Counted from the stretch's first letter, positions 42,753 to 52,015 are shown. The stretch: DNA of 64,000 bases from Chlamydiales bacterium (GCA_024233515.1 JACKPO010000003.1:62001-126000); one strand, 5' to 3'. Numbers and translations are program-made. Notes: generated from the sequence alone by a model not told the origin.

Positions 42753-43102
42753 TCCTTTTTATTGTCCGTGTGATTCTGACCACCATCGTCGTCCTAATCT
42801 GCGCCCATTTCCTCCCAGGACTCATTGTAAAAGATAATTTTGACGCCGTCATGTTCGGCATCATTCTGGCGGTCATCAACTCGGTGGTCCGCCCCATTTT
42901 AACCCTCCTCACCCTACCTATTACCATTTTCACCTTGGGGCTCTTCCTCCTGGTCATCAACGGGTTCACTTTCTGGCTTGCCAGTGAGATCTCCTATGGG
43001 GTCCATATTGCGACCTTCTGGGGGGCCTTCTGGGGAGGGTTGATTATCTGGGCGACAGGAATCTTCACAAACCGCCTTATTTGGACATCCAAAACATACT
43101 GA
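42749..43102 (+). CDS. Small four-span membrane protein, phage-holin-4 family-like
   Basis: This 117-aa protein has four hydrophobic segments: ILFIVRVILTTIVVLICAHFL, a FDAVMFGIILAVINSVVRPI segment, TLLTLPITIFTLGLFLLVIN, and ATFWGAFWGGLIIWATG. The order (V.P.L..L.LP.t..TLGLF.lviN) is the signature of the PF04020-type family, often annotated as phage holin but widespread in non-phage contexts. Its start overlaps the aconitase stop (ATGA). Its function is unknown, and phage origin is not implied. Confidence 0.85.
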   Translation: MILFIVRVILTTIVVLICAHFLPGLIVKDNFDAVMFGIILAVINSVVRPILTLLTLPITIFTLGLFLLVINGFTFWLASEISYGVHIATFWGAFWGGLIIWATGIFTNRLIWTSKTY

Positions 43103-43186
43103 AAACCAAAAGGTTATAGATTAGTATAATTAAATCATTAATTATGGTATAATTATATATCATTATAACAACAATAGGTTTATGTT

Positions 43187-44524
43187 ATGGAAGGGGTTCC
43201 AAGCATTTTAAAGGAACTGTCAACAACTCGGCTGCATGTTGAAGAGATCCAAGGATCTCACGAAAGCGATAAAATTCGTGCTGTCGATTTGGAACTTAAA
43301 GCTCTCTACTCGAGAATTGTGCAAGAAGATGCGTTTCAGTATTTAGATGACTATAGCAGAATCCAAGAGCTCTTCCAGCAGCGATCAGTAGCACCGCCAT
43401 CCAGAATTGTGGGACGAGCCGCGACAACCAGCCCGAGTGAAACATCTTTGGTCTCCAGACAGAAAGCAAGCCCTGAAAAATTACCTGGCAAACTCATTTT
43501 AGGACATGTCAATCAATATGACGATGGAAGACATCCCGTTGGAACATTTAGTAGCACCTACCGCGTTGCTTGTCCCAGTACAACTGTTGCCTTTATGTCA
43601 CACTTTTTGAACCACGGGAGCGCAGGTCTTGATGGAGATAAAATAGATCAGCTCATTCGGGTTGGGCAAGATCGTTTCCTCCCTATGATCAAGGAAAGAG
43701 AAAGCTCTATCCAAGGAATTCTCGAAGCAAAGGTCCCAGAAAAAAGAAAACTTAGAGAAGCTCTCCCTGCGTTCTTGGAAGGACATTTGAAAGGGGTCAC
43801 AAAATGGGATGGCCCGAAATCGATCCAAGCCTATGGTGGGTTCTTCGAAATAGACCTTCTAAGCCCAGCGCCAAATTATAAACTGCGTCTCCGTGATAAA
43901 CGGGAGGTGGTTGCAACATTCGAAGGAACCGACCTTCGTGATGCTTCTAACCTTTTTGCAGACCGCATCCTTGCATACACACGAGAAAAGGTCAAACAAT
44001 CGACTCCTGAATTAAGAGGAAAGCTTATGGCCCCGGTGGATATGGAACCGGCCTATCAAGACCATCTTGGAGCTAAGCCAGTGGCCCCTGAGGCCTTCTT
44101 TTTAGATCGCGCTGCGCCGCGCCAAGGAGAGGCTCATCGACTGCAAATCCGCGCAATGCTCGCAAGGCTTGAAAACTTAGCAGAAAGGAGCCCCCATCAA
44201 AGAATCGCTGCAACCGTTACCATCAACGGGCAAATCCTAGGAGTTGGAATTGAGAAGAAAGGAGCCAAAACAGAGGTTGTCCTTTTCGACTCCCACGGTA
44301 AAACGCGCCTGCATGAGCGGAGCGAGGGATATGCGTATACCACCGAGTCACTCGATGATGCTGCAGCAATCTTGATCCAAATGATGTCAGTCAAAGACTT
44401 CGAGATCGAAGCAAAGGGACTCACAAGAGAAGAAATTGCAATGATCGCTAGCGATCAAAAGGACTTGAATGAAGTGGGACTGTGGGTCGTGGCCCCTAAG
44501 GAAGTGACTGTTCCTTTCTCTTGA
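43187..44524 (+). CDS. Probable cysteine hydrolase, herpes-tegument-like/papain-fold candidate
   Basis: This 445-aa protein has no signal peptide. Residues 1-100 are helical and low in homology. The core from residue 120 has C129 in YRVACPSTTVAFMSHFL, and 240 residues on it has VVLFDSHGKTRLHERSEGYAY (D368, H370) followed by DDAAAILIQMM. That order (Cys at a helix start, then IFDSH and a GAA/DAAA helix) is seen in the herpesvirus tegument-type deubiquitinases and their cellular relatives. Deubiquitinase activity is inference. AT-rich DNA with two TATAAT boxes lies upstream (43110-43170). Confidence 0.7.
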   Translation: MEGVPSILKELSTTRLHVEEIQGSHESDKIRAVDLELKALYSRIVQEDAFQYLDDYSRIQELFQQRSVAPPSRIVGRAATTSPSETSLVSRQKASPEKLPGKLILGHVNQYDDGRHPVGTFSSTYRVACPSTTVAFMSHFLNHGSAGLDGDKIDQLIRVGQDRFLPMIKERESSIQGILEAKVPEKRKLREALPAFLEGHLKGVTKWDGPKSIQAYGGFFEIDLLSPAPNYKLRLRDKREVVATFEGTDLRDASNLFADRILAYTREKVKQSTPELRGKLMAPVDMEPAYQDHLGAKPVAPEAFFLDRAAPRQGEAHRLQIRAMLARLENLAERSPHQRIAATVTINGQILGVGIEKKGAKTEVVLFDSHGKTRLHERSEGYAYTTESLDDAAAILIQMMSVKDFEIEAKGLTREEIAMIASDQKDLNEVGLWVVAPKEVTVPFS

Positions 44525-44583
44525 GCCTAAAAAAACTTTTATGTTAGTGTGAAGCTCTTTTAAACAGCGGAGCTAAAGAGCTA

Positions 44584-45711
44584 ATGAAAGGTCTCATTTT
44601 TCTTGGAGTTACCACCACACTATTGTTTACAGGATGTCAGGTGTCTAGCCGCACATCGATGTATGGAAGTGGGGGAAGAACCTCCTACAATGTCGCAGCG
44701 CAAAACACAACCAACCAAGAGCTTCTCCTTAACCTTGTCCGCCTTCGCTATTCCGATACTCCCTATTTTTTAGAGATTAGTGGGATTACAACGCAGTTCA
44801 ATTTCCATACTAAAATTGTCCCTACAATCAAGATTCCCGGGTTTGATGAAGAGAACCCTGCAACGCTGGGAGGGGAGATGGGATGGTCCAATCAACCCAC
44901 CATTCAGTATTCCCCTCTAGAAGGAAAAGAGTTTGCCGTTCAAATGATGCAGCCTCTCGATCTAAGGATGATCCAAGGGCTCATTTTTATGGGATGGGAT
45001 GTCGACCGCGTCTTTCGTATGCTGATTCAAAACATGGCAGATATTCCCAACGCGATTTCTGCTTCAGGTCCTGTCCCAGATGCTCCCCCTCATTACCAGA
45101 AATTTGCCGAGTGTTTAGAACTTCTTCGCTATTTTCAAGAGAGGGGAGAGTTACAGATTGGAATCCGCTATATTCCTAATGGAGATGCCCACCTCTCAGA
45201 TGAAGATGCCTGTAAACATGAACCCAATGCTATCCAGATTTCGTTTCCCGTGAATGGTCCCGAATCAGACCGCCTTGCAGAGCTCCTCGAAGGGGTGAAA
45301 AAAAGCAAGGGGCGCTACGTCCTCAATATGCGCCAGGCTTTCAATGAAGAGGCCTCTCTGGGGCTGATGACCCGCTCTCTTCTGAGTGCGATGTATTACT
45401 TGAGTCTAGGAGTTAATGTCCCTCCGAAAGATGTTGCAGCAGGAACGGTTGCCATGACCCATAATAAAGATGGGAGCCTTTTTAATTGGCACAACGTGAT
45501 TGGAGATCTTCTTACGGTCAACTGGAGCTACCGGAAGCCAGACTACGCCTACCTTGCCGTTCCTTACCGTGGCTACTGGTTCTATATCGACGATGCAGAC
45601 GTCAGCTCGAAGCGGACCTTTGTCCTCCTGCAACAGATCTATAATCTCCAAGCCAAACAACAAGAGAAAGAGGGGCCGATCTTAACGATCCCGCTGATAA
45701 GTGGCCGCTAG
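44584..45711 (+). CDS. Lipoprotein of unknown function
   Basis: This 375-aa protein has a lipobox (LLFTGCQ, Cys at residue 18), so the mature protein is likely lipid-anchored. The conserved opening YNVAAQNTTNQELLLNLVRLRYSDTPYFLE is shared by lipoproteins of several phyla that I recall only as hypothetical. A mixed alpha/beta body ends in WYFIDDADVSSKRTFVLLQQIYNLQ. No enzyme motif is visible. GGAG about 12 nt upstream is a weak ribosome site. Confidence 0.75.
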   Translation: MKGLIFLGVTTTLLFTGCQVSSRTSMYGSGGRTSYNVAAQNTTNQELLLNLVRLRYSDTPYFLEISGITTQFNFHTKIVPTIKIPGFDEENPATLGGEMGWSNQPTIQYSPLEGKEFAVQMMQPLDLRMIQGLIFMGWDVDRVFRMLIQNMADIPNAISASGPVPDAPPHYQKFAECLELLRYFQERGELQIGIRYIPNGDAHLSDEDACKHEPNAIQISFPVNGPESDRLAELLEGVKKSKGRYVLNMRQAFNEEASLGLMTRSLLSAMYYLSLGVNVPPKDVAAGTVAMTHNKDGSLFNWHNVIGDLLTVNWSYRKPDYAYLAVPYRGYWFYIDDADVSSKRTFVLLQQIYNLQAKQQEKEGPILTIPLISGR

Positions 45712-45850
45712 TGTTTGGTCTACAAAATTCATTACTGAAATTGGCTCAAATTTTGAGCGCAATTTGCGGCCCCAAAACCAATAACATTGTCCACGAGTTT
45801 CTATGCGGCCTGCGAAAAGACCACCGACAAGCTGGGTATTTCCATTGTAT

Positions 45851-47233
45851 TTATCCTTCTAATATCTCTAAGCCTGGGAAAAAGATGCGCATCTGTTCCA
45901 TCTCGAGCCGTTGTCCTTCAACCTTCAACACCATTAGTTTCTCATGTCGCGTCAATTGGTTCTCGGTAATCTGAGTTTCAAAGGGATCCAATGATAGCCA
46001 TCTTAGATTTGGGCAGGTACTAAGTAAGCGGGTAAGCTGACCCTCGCTTAAAAGAGTGGGCGGAATCTCTAAAACCGTAAGATATTGCTCAGCTCCCTTT
46101 AAAATATTGAGAAGCGGTGTGATCAGGTCTTTCCTCGTCTCCCTGTCATTATCATACAGATGGCACACAAACTCGTTGATCACTTGGTTGACATGATAAT
46201 AGGGCATGGGGAGTTTAATCGCTTTTTCAAGCATCGTTCGTGCATAGGTGGTCGCCTCTTCATCGGTTTGCGTTTCGAAGTTTAGCTGAGGCCTAAATTG
46301 ACTTGGGAGAAAATCTAACTGATAGGAACCTCCTTTTACAACTGGAGGCTCTAGGGGGCAGTGACTTGGCAGGGCAGCGTAATCCTTTTCCAGGATGATG
46401 CGTTGCATCTTTCCAAGTTTTGCCACGTGGGAAGCTTCTTCTCTTCTCATTCCAACACATAAGAAGTCATACTTCTTCTCAATCTTCCAACCCCTTGCAT
46501 CACAGGAACCTAACTTAGTTTTCAAAGCCATTAAATCCTCATGGGTATAGGGAAAGTCCGCAGTTAGATAAATGCGATTTTCTACGACATCTCGCATCCC
46601 AGAAGAAAGGAGGCACTGAAAGAAGGGGAGTTGACTCAGAAAGGAAAGAGGATAATTCTTCACCCCTATCCCAATCGTCACTTCATAAGTCGGATCAACT
46701 TCAGGAGCAGCTTTTGGAATCACCACCGTTTCATCCATTCCCATTGCAAAAAGGTAAAACATGGCGTCACACCACCACTTTTGCACCCATTTTTGACAGT
46801 TTGCTTCCTTTTGCTCCTGCGTGAGCTCTCTTGCTAGTTCAGGGCGAGCGGATGGGCCTTGAGGCCCTACACCTTCTGCAGGAGGATAGCAACTCTCCTT
46901 GGAGCGAATCAGAACCTTGACAGCCAAGGCTGCGACGAGGAAAGTGATCGTTGCACGTCGATAGAGGATCAGTCCAGCAATAACACCCACCACTCTTAAG
47001 AGCTGGTACTTTCGAGGAATGAGGGATACACTAGATGTAGTGAAAATCCAAGGATTATCCCTTTGTTGATGTAATTTACGGCGAGATGGGTAAAACGGCG
47101 AGGTGTAAAGGGGATCAATGACAAGATCAAACACTGCTGCAGCAATAGTCTGAACCGGACCTGCTAGATTCCGCTCACGATAGACCGGCCGCCAAAAAGA
47201 AATTTGAATTCGAGCTCCCTGTGCGCCTTCCAT
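45851..47233 (-). CDS. Membrane-hairpin protein with LRR-like C-terminus
   Basis: The 460-aa protein has a hydrophobic pair near residues 75-110 (LLRVVGVIAGLILYRRATI, TFLVAALAVKVLI), then a helical region (FPYTHEDLMALKTKLGSCD) and a C-terminal leucine-rich part (YLTVLEIPPTLLSEGQLTRL, LRWLSLDPFETQI, LMVLKVEGQRLEM). GAGG lies 4-5 nt before the ATG. Architecture resembles the 678-aa protein at 25365, though sequence identity is low. It could be an inclusion or host-facing protein. Function is not known. Confidence 0.65.
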   Translation of the reverse strand: MEGAQGARIQISFWRPVYRERNLAGPVQTIAAAVFDLVIDPLYTSPFYPSRRKLHQQRDNPWIFTTSSVSLIPRKYQLLRVVGVIAGLILYRRATITFLVAALAVKVLIRSKESCYPPAEGVGPQGPSARPELARELTQEQKEANCQKWVQKWWCDAMFYLFAMGMDETVVIPKAAPEVDPTYEVTIGIGVKNYPLSFLSQLPFFQCLLSSGMRDVVENRIYLTADFPYTHEDLMALKTKLGSCDARGWKIEKKYDFLCVGMRREEASHVAKLGKMQRIILEKDYAALPSHCPLEPPVVKGGSYQLDFLPSQFRPQLNFETQTDEEATTYARTMLEKAIKLPMPYYHVNQVINEFVCHLYDNDRETRKDLITPLLNILKGAEQYLTVLEIPPTLLSEGQLTRLLSTCPNLRWLSLDPFETQITENQLTRHEKLMVLKVEGQRLEMEQMRIFFPGLEILEG

Positions 47234-47285
47234 AATGCCTCATTATTTTCGGCGATAGGATAGCATACGTTCAAAGAAATTTTCA

Positions 47286-47302
47286 AGTTCTAAAGCTAAC
47301 CT
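47286..47302. repeat. 17-bp target-site duplication, left
   Basis: The sequence AGTTCTAAAGCTAACCT is repeated identically at 48763-48779, flanking the IS1202-like element. It lies between the 460-aa gene and the element, so the insertion is intergenic. Confidence 0.85.
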
Positions 47303-48762
47303 GTAAGCGCAAAATGATAATGTCACCCTCGAGCAAAATAGAAATGTCACCTTTGATAGATTTGGAGGCCGTGGAGGTGCCCTATGAAGGAGACATTGAA
47401 AATGACGGTAAAAGAAGCCGAGCGCCTTAGTGTGATGAGACAAATAGATAAGAAAATTTTGACAATAAAAAAAGGAAGCGAAGAGCTAGGATTAAGCCTG
47501 AGGCAAGCTAAAAGACTAAGAAAAAAGTATAAAGAACGCGGAGAAGAAGGATTAATCTCTCTAAAAAGAGGAAAAACAAGCAACCGGAGAACGGAGCAAG
47601 GTATAAAAGAACAGGTCTTAGATGTGATTAAAAGCAAGTACCCAGATTTTGGTCCAACACTGGCAAGTGAAAAGCTAGAGAAGGATGAGGGAGTAAAAAT
47701 ATCGAGAGAGACTCTTAGGAACTGGTTAATAGAAGCAGGGATATGGGAAGTAAAAAGGAAAAAGGAGAAAAAGGTACACCAGAGAAGGGAAAGAAGGAGT
47801 CGTTTCGGAGAGTTACTCCAGGGAGATGGATCTCCACATGATTGGTTCGAAGGGAGAAGTGAAAAATGCACCCTACTGCAATTTGTAGATGATGCCACAA
47901 GCAAAACAACAGCGGCCCGATTTGCAAAAACAGAGACAACAGAAGGGTATTTAGAGCTGCTTAAAGAGCACATAGGGAAATATGGGAAGCCCCTGGGGCT
48001 GTACGTAGACAAGCATGCCATATTTCGAGTGAACAGAGAAGAGATCCAAAAAGGGGTAGGGATTACCCATTTTGGCCAAGTTGTGAAAGACCTTGATATC
48101 GAACTGATCTGCGCGCACAGCCCACAGGCTAAAGGGAGAGTAGAAAGGAAAAATGGAGTATTCCAGGACCGATTAATAAAAGAGATGAGGCTAAGGGGGA
48201 TAAACACAATAGAAGAAGGGAATAAATATCTTCCTGAATTTCTAGAGGAAATAAATAAAAAATTCGGGAAAGAGGCAGCAAACCCAGAAGATGCACATAG
48301 AAAGCTAAGAAAGGAAGACGATCTTCAGAGACTATTCAGGCGACAAGAAAAGAGGACGCTCTCGAAAAACCTGACAATGCAACACAAAGGGGTATTGTAC
48401 CAGATAGAGACAAAGACCCCCAATCGTATGCAACATGCGAAAGTCACCGTATATGCAAAAGAAGGAGAGCCAATAGAAATAGAGTACAATGGAGTGAAAT
48501 TGAAATATAAGAAATGGTCGGAAACAATCTATGAAAAGCCAGCCATTCTAGATCATAAGAAGCTAGAGAGCTGGAGAAACAAAAGAAGACAAAAACCCGG
48601 GAAACATCATCCATGGAGATAAGTAGAAAAAGAATCCGATCCCGATCCTGCGCCGAGCTATTGGGGAGCTGCTCGGCTCCGGATCGGATTGCGGGCTAGG
48701 CCCGCAGTCAAGGTGACATTTCTAACTTGCAGAATTGGGCGACATTTCTATTTTGCGTTGAC
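47303..48762. mobile_element. IS1202-like insertion sequence, complete
   Basis: The 1460-bp element has 26-bp terminal inverted repeats that agree at about 20 positions (left begins GTAAGCGCAAAATG; right, reversed, begins GTCAACGCAAAATAG). Each end holds a second copy of AGAAATGTCACC further in. It carries one intact transposase. The 17-bp flanking duplication fits the long duplications described for IS1202/ISTde1-type elements. Between the transposase stop and the right end are hairpins (ATCCGATCC with GGATCGGAT, and GCGGGC with GCCCGC). Confidence 0.8.
47402..48622 (+). CDS. IS1202-like (ISNCY-type) transposase
   Basis: This 406-aa transposase has an N-terminal helix-turn-helix (RLSVMRQIDKK, LRQAKRLRKKYKERGEEGLI) and an integrase-like DDE core. 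Acidic residues are in LLQGDGSPHDWFEG, LYVDKHAIFR and KGRVERKNGVFQDRL. AAGGAG at 47387 suggests the ATG at 47402; an ATG at 47384 is in frame. It is intact, without frameshifts, and likely the only complete transposase in this window. The C-terminal segment is beta-rich. Confidence 0.88.
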   Translation: MTVKEAERLSVMRQIDKKILTIKKGSEELGLSLRQAKRLRKKYKERGEEGLISLKRGKTSNRRTEQGIKEQVLDVIKSKYPDFGPTLASEKLEKDEGVKISRETLRNWLIEAGIWEVKRKKEKKVHQRRERRSRFGELLQGDGSPHDWFEGRSEKCTLLQFVDDATSKTTAARFAKTETTEGYLELLKEHIGKYGKPLGLYVDKHAIFRVNREEIQKGVGITHFGQVVKDLDIELICAHSPQAKGRVERKNGVFQDRLIKEMRLRGINTIEEGNKYLPEFLEEINKKFGKEAANPEDAHRKLRKEDDLQRLFRRQEKRTLSKNLTMQHKGVLYQIETKTPNRMQHAKVTVYAKEGEPIEIEYNGVKLKYKKWSETIYEKPAILDHKKLESWRNKRRQKPGKHHPWR

Positions 48763-48779
48763 AGTTCTAAAGCTAACCT
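48763..48779. repeat. 17-bp target-site duplication, right
   Basis: Identical to 47286-47302. Recent insertion is implied because no differences have accumulated. Confidence 0.85.
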
Positions 48780-48912
48780 CCTCTACTCCAACCCCTTGTT
48801 TTAAACATAACATTAATTATCAGACGTTACTATAGAGTCTATCCCTCCTTGACGGAAAGGACCCCTTCCCCGATAATCTTCCCCAATTTTAACCCTCAAA
48901 TAAGAGTAGACA

Positions 48913-49878
48913 ATGTCCGTTTCCTGGCTTTTTTCTTGCATTCCACAGACTCAGATCACTGTCTCAAAACTTCTTTTTGATGCCTACGCAAGGTCTCAAA
49001 ATGACAGCGCTACCTTATCGATTCTCGATACTGTAAGGGCTGGAATTATCGAAGACGAGAAGAGCGCTGAGGCTCTGAACCTAAAAGCCATGAATGGAGA
49101 AAGGGTCAACGGCCTCCACTTCAAGGGAACAGAAGACAAGGCAATCATCTGGCTTCATGGGAATGGCTGCTTCTATGAAACCTCACTCGGCAGGCCCCTT
49201 CTGTGGCGAGAAGGGCTGAAACGGGAGGGTCAGATCCCCCACCTGGTTGTCTTCAACCCTCGGGGAACGGGGCGAAGTGAAGGGAGAACCCAGCTGAGCA
49301 CTGTGATCGAAGATCTCTCCCTTTTCTTTGACTATGTGAGACCAAAGAGCGTGGTCATCGGTGGTCATTCAATGGGAGGATATTTTACCCTCTTTGGCGC
49401 AGCAGAGCTGCAAAAGAGATATCCAGATATCGACATAAACTTTGTGAGTGATCGCTCCCTCTGGGATCTTCGAAGTCGCGTATCACCCTCCCTTGAAAGG
49501 GCTGGCTGCACCGGTTCCTCCAAAAAGATGATGACGCTCTATGTCCAATCGGTTCTCAACTCCCCTGACTGGACCCGCGACTCTCTTGCAGCCCTTGAAA
49601 GCCTAAAAGGGCGCGTTTTGATCATTTTTCATCGAAAGGATGGGGTTGTGATTTTGGAAGAATCAACCTATCAAGGTCTTCTGAAAGCTCACCGGACGAA
49701 AGAGTATCGTCTCCTTGAATTGGAAGATCCATCGATGACTGAAGTCAGCGCTACCCCCCATAACAGAGAATTTACAGGCCAAGAGAACCAGGTGATCATT
49801 GCTGAGCTCGGGCGGATGTTAGGGATTCATGAGAAACCAACTTCCACTATCCTGATGACGCCGGAGACGAAAGTCTAG
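48913..49878 (+). CDS. Alpha/beta hydrolase, probable serine hydrolase
   Basis: This 321-aa protein has LHGNGCFYETS (oxyanion), VFNPRGTGRSEG and the nucleophile elbow GGHSMGGYFTLF with Ser near residue 155. Acid is likely in FHRKDGVVILEES, and the base is not certain. The first 50 residues have a different composition (FSCIPQTQITVSKLLFDAY). No signal peptide is convincing. Its 3' end overlaps the convergent 598-aa gene by 32 bp. Substrate is unknown; effector hydrolases of this type occur in Legionella and chlamydiae. Confidence 0.75.
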   Translation: MSVSWLFSCIPQTQITVSKLLFDAYARSQNDSATLSILDTVRAGIIEDEKSAEALNLKAMNGERVNGLHFKGTEDKAIIWLHGNGCFYETSLGRPLLWREGLKREGQIPHLVVFNPRGTGRSEGRTQLSTVIEDLSLFFDYVRPKSVVIGGHSMGGYFTLFGAAELQKRYPDIDINFVSDRSLWDLRSRVSPSLERAGCTGSSKKMMTLYVQSVLNSPDWTRDSLAALESLKGRVLIIFHRKDGVVILEESTYQGLLKAHRTKEYRLLELEDPSMTEVSATPHNREFTGQENQVIIAELGRMLGIHEKPTSTILMTPETKV

Positions 49879-51643
49879 CCTGCAGCTTTTCCATATACTG
49901 TCTAGCGATATCATAATCCCCTTTACCAATTGCGTCACATAAAGGGCCGTAATCCTCTAAAAGTTCTCGATAGTAGAGATCTTTTTCTCGATCATATTCG
50001 TCTGTAATCGATGGTCGCGCCTCGCTCATCATCTTTCCAATCTTTTGAAGCGCTTCATAGTTTTCTCGAATAAAAGGAATCGGCTCCATAAATAGCTCTT
50101 CTAAAAGCCTTGGAGCCAATTTTGCAAGTTCTATGAGTCCCTCTTCCATATCAGGAGGAATGGTAAACTCCCCTGCTGCTTTCGCAAGGATCCCTCTGAG
50201 CGCTTCGCGATGCGTCATTTCGATCGGTTTCCCGTTGAGATAGTAAATCCCCTTCTCATCGGGTCGACTTAGAGAAGTTAAAGGAATTGAGACAAATCCG
50301 TTTTGATCTGTTGGAACATCTTCGAGTTTAGAAGACCATCCCCGATTCATATAGACGTTTCCTCTTAGGAAATCGATCCCTAAAATCGTATTTTCGTCTT
50401 TGATCATCACCGCTTTATAACTTCCTTTCAGGAAGGCTTTGGTAACCGTGCTATAGTCACGTCCTTGATTCAAAGGATATGCGTCATATCCCTGATTCAT
50501 CATTTTATAGTGAGAGATCGAAACATAGTCTGTGACTTCATTTGGATGATCCTTCTCAAGAGAACAAGCAAATTTGATCGCGCGCTCTGCTCCCGTCTCA
50601 TCCCGATAAAATACAACACCATCTGTATGATCAAAGCCTCTTAATTCTTGGCTGAACCTGTTCCATTTAAGCGGGGTATCAGAGGATCCCGGAATCGGAA
50701 GAACGGTCCAGAAATTCTCAGTAAAATGAGAGACCGTCAAAACATCGATTCCAAGCTCTCGATGAGCTCTTTCAGCAAAGCTATCAGCAAGAATCCCACA
50801 CTTCCCCGAACGGTATTTTTCTATTAAGGAACTTAAGTTAGGGTGAAATTCCTCATAAACGTTTCCAAGCGCCACTTCCTCTCTCTTTGAACGGACGGCA
50901 TGGGCATATTCCAGAAGTATCCCAAGATTGTTAAAATATAATGGCTTTGACATCTGTTCATAGAGCGCTTTTAGCTGTCTAATTTGTTCTGAACTAAGAG
51001 TTTGGTAGGGCGTGGAATCCATCATCATCGCTGGTCCATCCATCAGGACTAAGTTTCCATGTGGACCAAACTCAACAGTCACCTCTCTTTCGATTCCATA
51101 CGCATCGTTCTCATGACGAAATCTTGCTACAACCTCACCTGCGCGGTGTTTTTGAGGAAGCTCTGCTTGGTTATATTCCATAAGCGCACTTGCTATGGTA
51201 TCGCGCGCAGCAACCTTTCCCTCAAGCTTGCTTTTAAGCATCTCAAGATGGGGAGTCTCCACCTGGCAATCGAGAAGGGCCTGCGAAATCCCTGCAAGTT
51301 CTCTTTGTGATAGAGATGTCTTTGATCGAAGCATGCGAAGAAGCTCACTCACTGATTGAACCTTTGTTCCCCCCAAAATCTGACCTCTCAAACGATGAAT
51401 CTTCTCAACAGAAGGTTGATCCTCAGGGGTCATAACAAAGGAACTGAGCCATGATTTCGTTGACTGCTGCGCTTTTGAAGCCTCAGCTAAAAAGACCTTC
51501 TCTTGGACAGCTAACCGCTCTCCGCCGAGTAACTTCCCTGCTATCTGCTGCAGTTTCTCGACAGATGACGAGCTCTCCCATGCAATGTCCATTTCCATCG
51601 CTACAGGCATTCCCGCTGATGAATAACTTTCAACTGAATCCAT
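49847..51643 (-). CDS. 598-aa protein of unknown function, possible cysteine-type hydrolase
   Basis: The N-terminal 170 residues are helical with two copies of a short pattern (VEKLQQIAGKLLGGERLAVQ and VEKIHRLRGQILGGTKVQSV). In the centre, GKCGILADSFAERAHRELG (C282) is followed by GFDHTDGVVFYRDETG (H339, D341). A helix-start Cys followed by a His-x-Asp strand is compatible with a transglutaminase or papain-like fold, but I cannot confirm the family. The C-terminal 150 residues are helical (LLEELFMEPIPFIRENYEAL, DYDIARQYMEKLQ). No signal peptide. Codon usage is like its neighbours. Confidence 0.68.
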   Translation of the reverse strand: MDSVESYSSAGMPVAMEMDIAWESSSSVEKLQQIAGKLLGGERLAVQEKVFLAEASKAQQSTKSWLSSFVMTPEDQPSVEKIHRLRGQILGGTKVQSVSELLRMLRSKTSLSQRELAGISQALLDCQVETPHLEMLKSKLEGKVAARDTIASALMEYNQAELPQKHRAGEVVARFRHENDAYGIEREVTVEFGPHGNLVLMDGPAMMMDSTPYQTLSSEQIRQLKALYEQMSKPLYFNNLGILLEYAHAVRSKREEVALGNVYEEFHPNLSSLIEKYRSGKCGILADSFAERAHRELGIDVLTVSHFTENFWTVLPIPGSSDTPLKWNRFSQELRGFDHTDGVVFYRDETGAERAIKFACSLEKDHPNEVTDYVSISHYKMMNQGYDAYPLNQGRDYSTVTKAFLKGSYKAVMIKDENTILGIDFLRGNVYMNRGWSSKLEDVPTDQNGFVSIPLTSLSRPDEKGIYYLNGKPIEMTHREALRGILAKAAGEFTIPPDMEEGLIELAKLAPRLLEELFMEPIPFIRENYEALQKIGKMMSEARPSITDEYDREKDLYYRELLEDYGPLCDAIGKGDYDIARQYMEKLQARLSSPASSG

Positions 51644-51934
51644 GATAGATCAACCCCCTATAATCTTAGCTCCATTATACCATGCTGATTCAAAAAAATC
51701 CTTGTTTTATTCGTGTTTTCAAGAGACTGTAGGACAATGAGTTACAAAACTGGAGGCGACTTATTACTCACTGAAAACAAGCAACTTACATAAACGGTTC
51801 ATCCCTAGCAGCTTATTACGTATGTTTGACAATGAAATCACCGGAAATTCTGAATGGAATGGAACAACTTTCAGGTCTTTTACATATCGTAATTGCTCGT
51901 AGCTAGAGGCTCATCTAGCCAGAGTCAAGAAAAA
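51644..51934. other. Upstream stretch of the IS110 remnant, no gene seen
   Basis: This stretch holds the promoter side of the minus-strand 598-aa gene (TATAAT on the minus strand near 51673-51680) and AT-rich sequence without a credible frame. A short GGCTAGATGAGCCTCTAGC-like hairpin lies near 51902-51919. The left end of the IS110 element was not identified. Confidence 0.35.
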
Positions 51935-52015
51935 GGTTGTCTCCTTTAACCCGGAAGAACCAAACTGGTTTTCCACAAAACAAACGGCCTCGCAGGCCAA
52001 ACAAAGGAGACAACC
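51935..52015 (+). promoter_or_regulatory. Leader hairpin that can hide the IS110 ribosome site
   Basis: GGTTGTCTCCTTT at 51935-51947 is the perfect reverse complement of AAAGGAGACAACC at 52003-52015, which contains the Shine-Dalgarno sequence right before the ATG at 52016. An inner hairpin (GGCCTCGCAGGCC) lies at 51986-51998. Read-through transcripts would therefore have the ribosome site in a stem, a known way to limit transposase synthesis. Confidence 0.65.

Noticed and set aside
42749..43102. Phage remnant because of a holin-like protein
   Set aside because: The family name is misleading; the gene overlaps aconitase and no other phage genes are near.
45712..45974. Plus-strand frames behind the lipoprotein gene
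   Set aside because: They lie partly antisense to the 460-aa gene, have no ribosome site, and the frames conflict with each other.
47347..48207. 286-codon minus-strand open frame
   Set aside because: Mirror of the IS1202-like transposase, whose plus frame has the DDE motifs. The minus frame is Ser/Phe/Leu-rich, a usual artefact.
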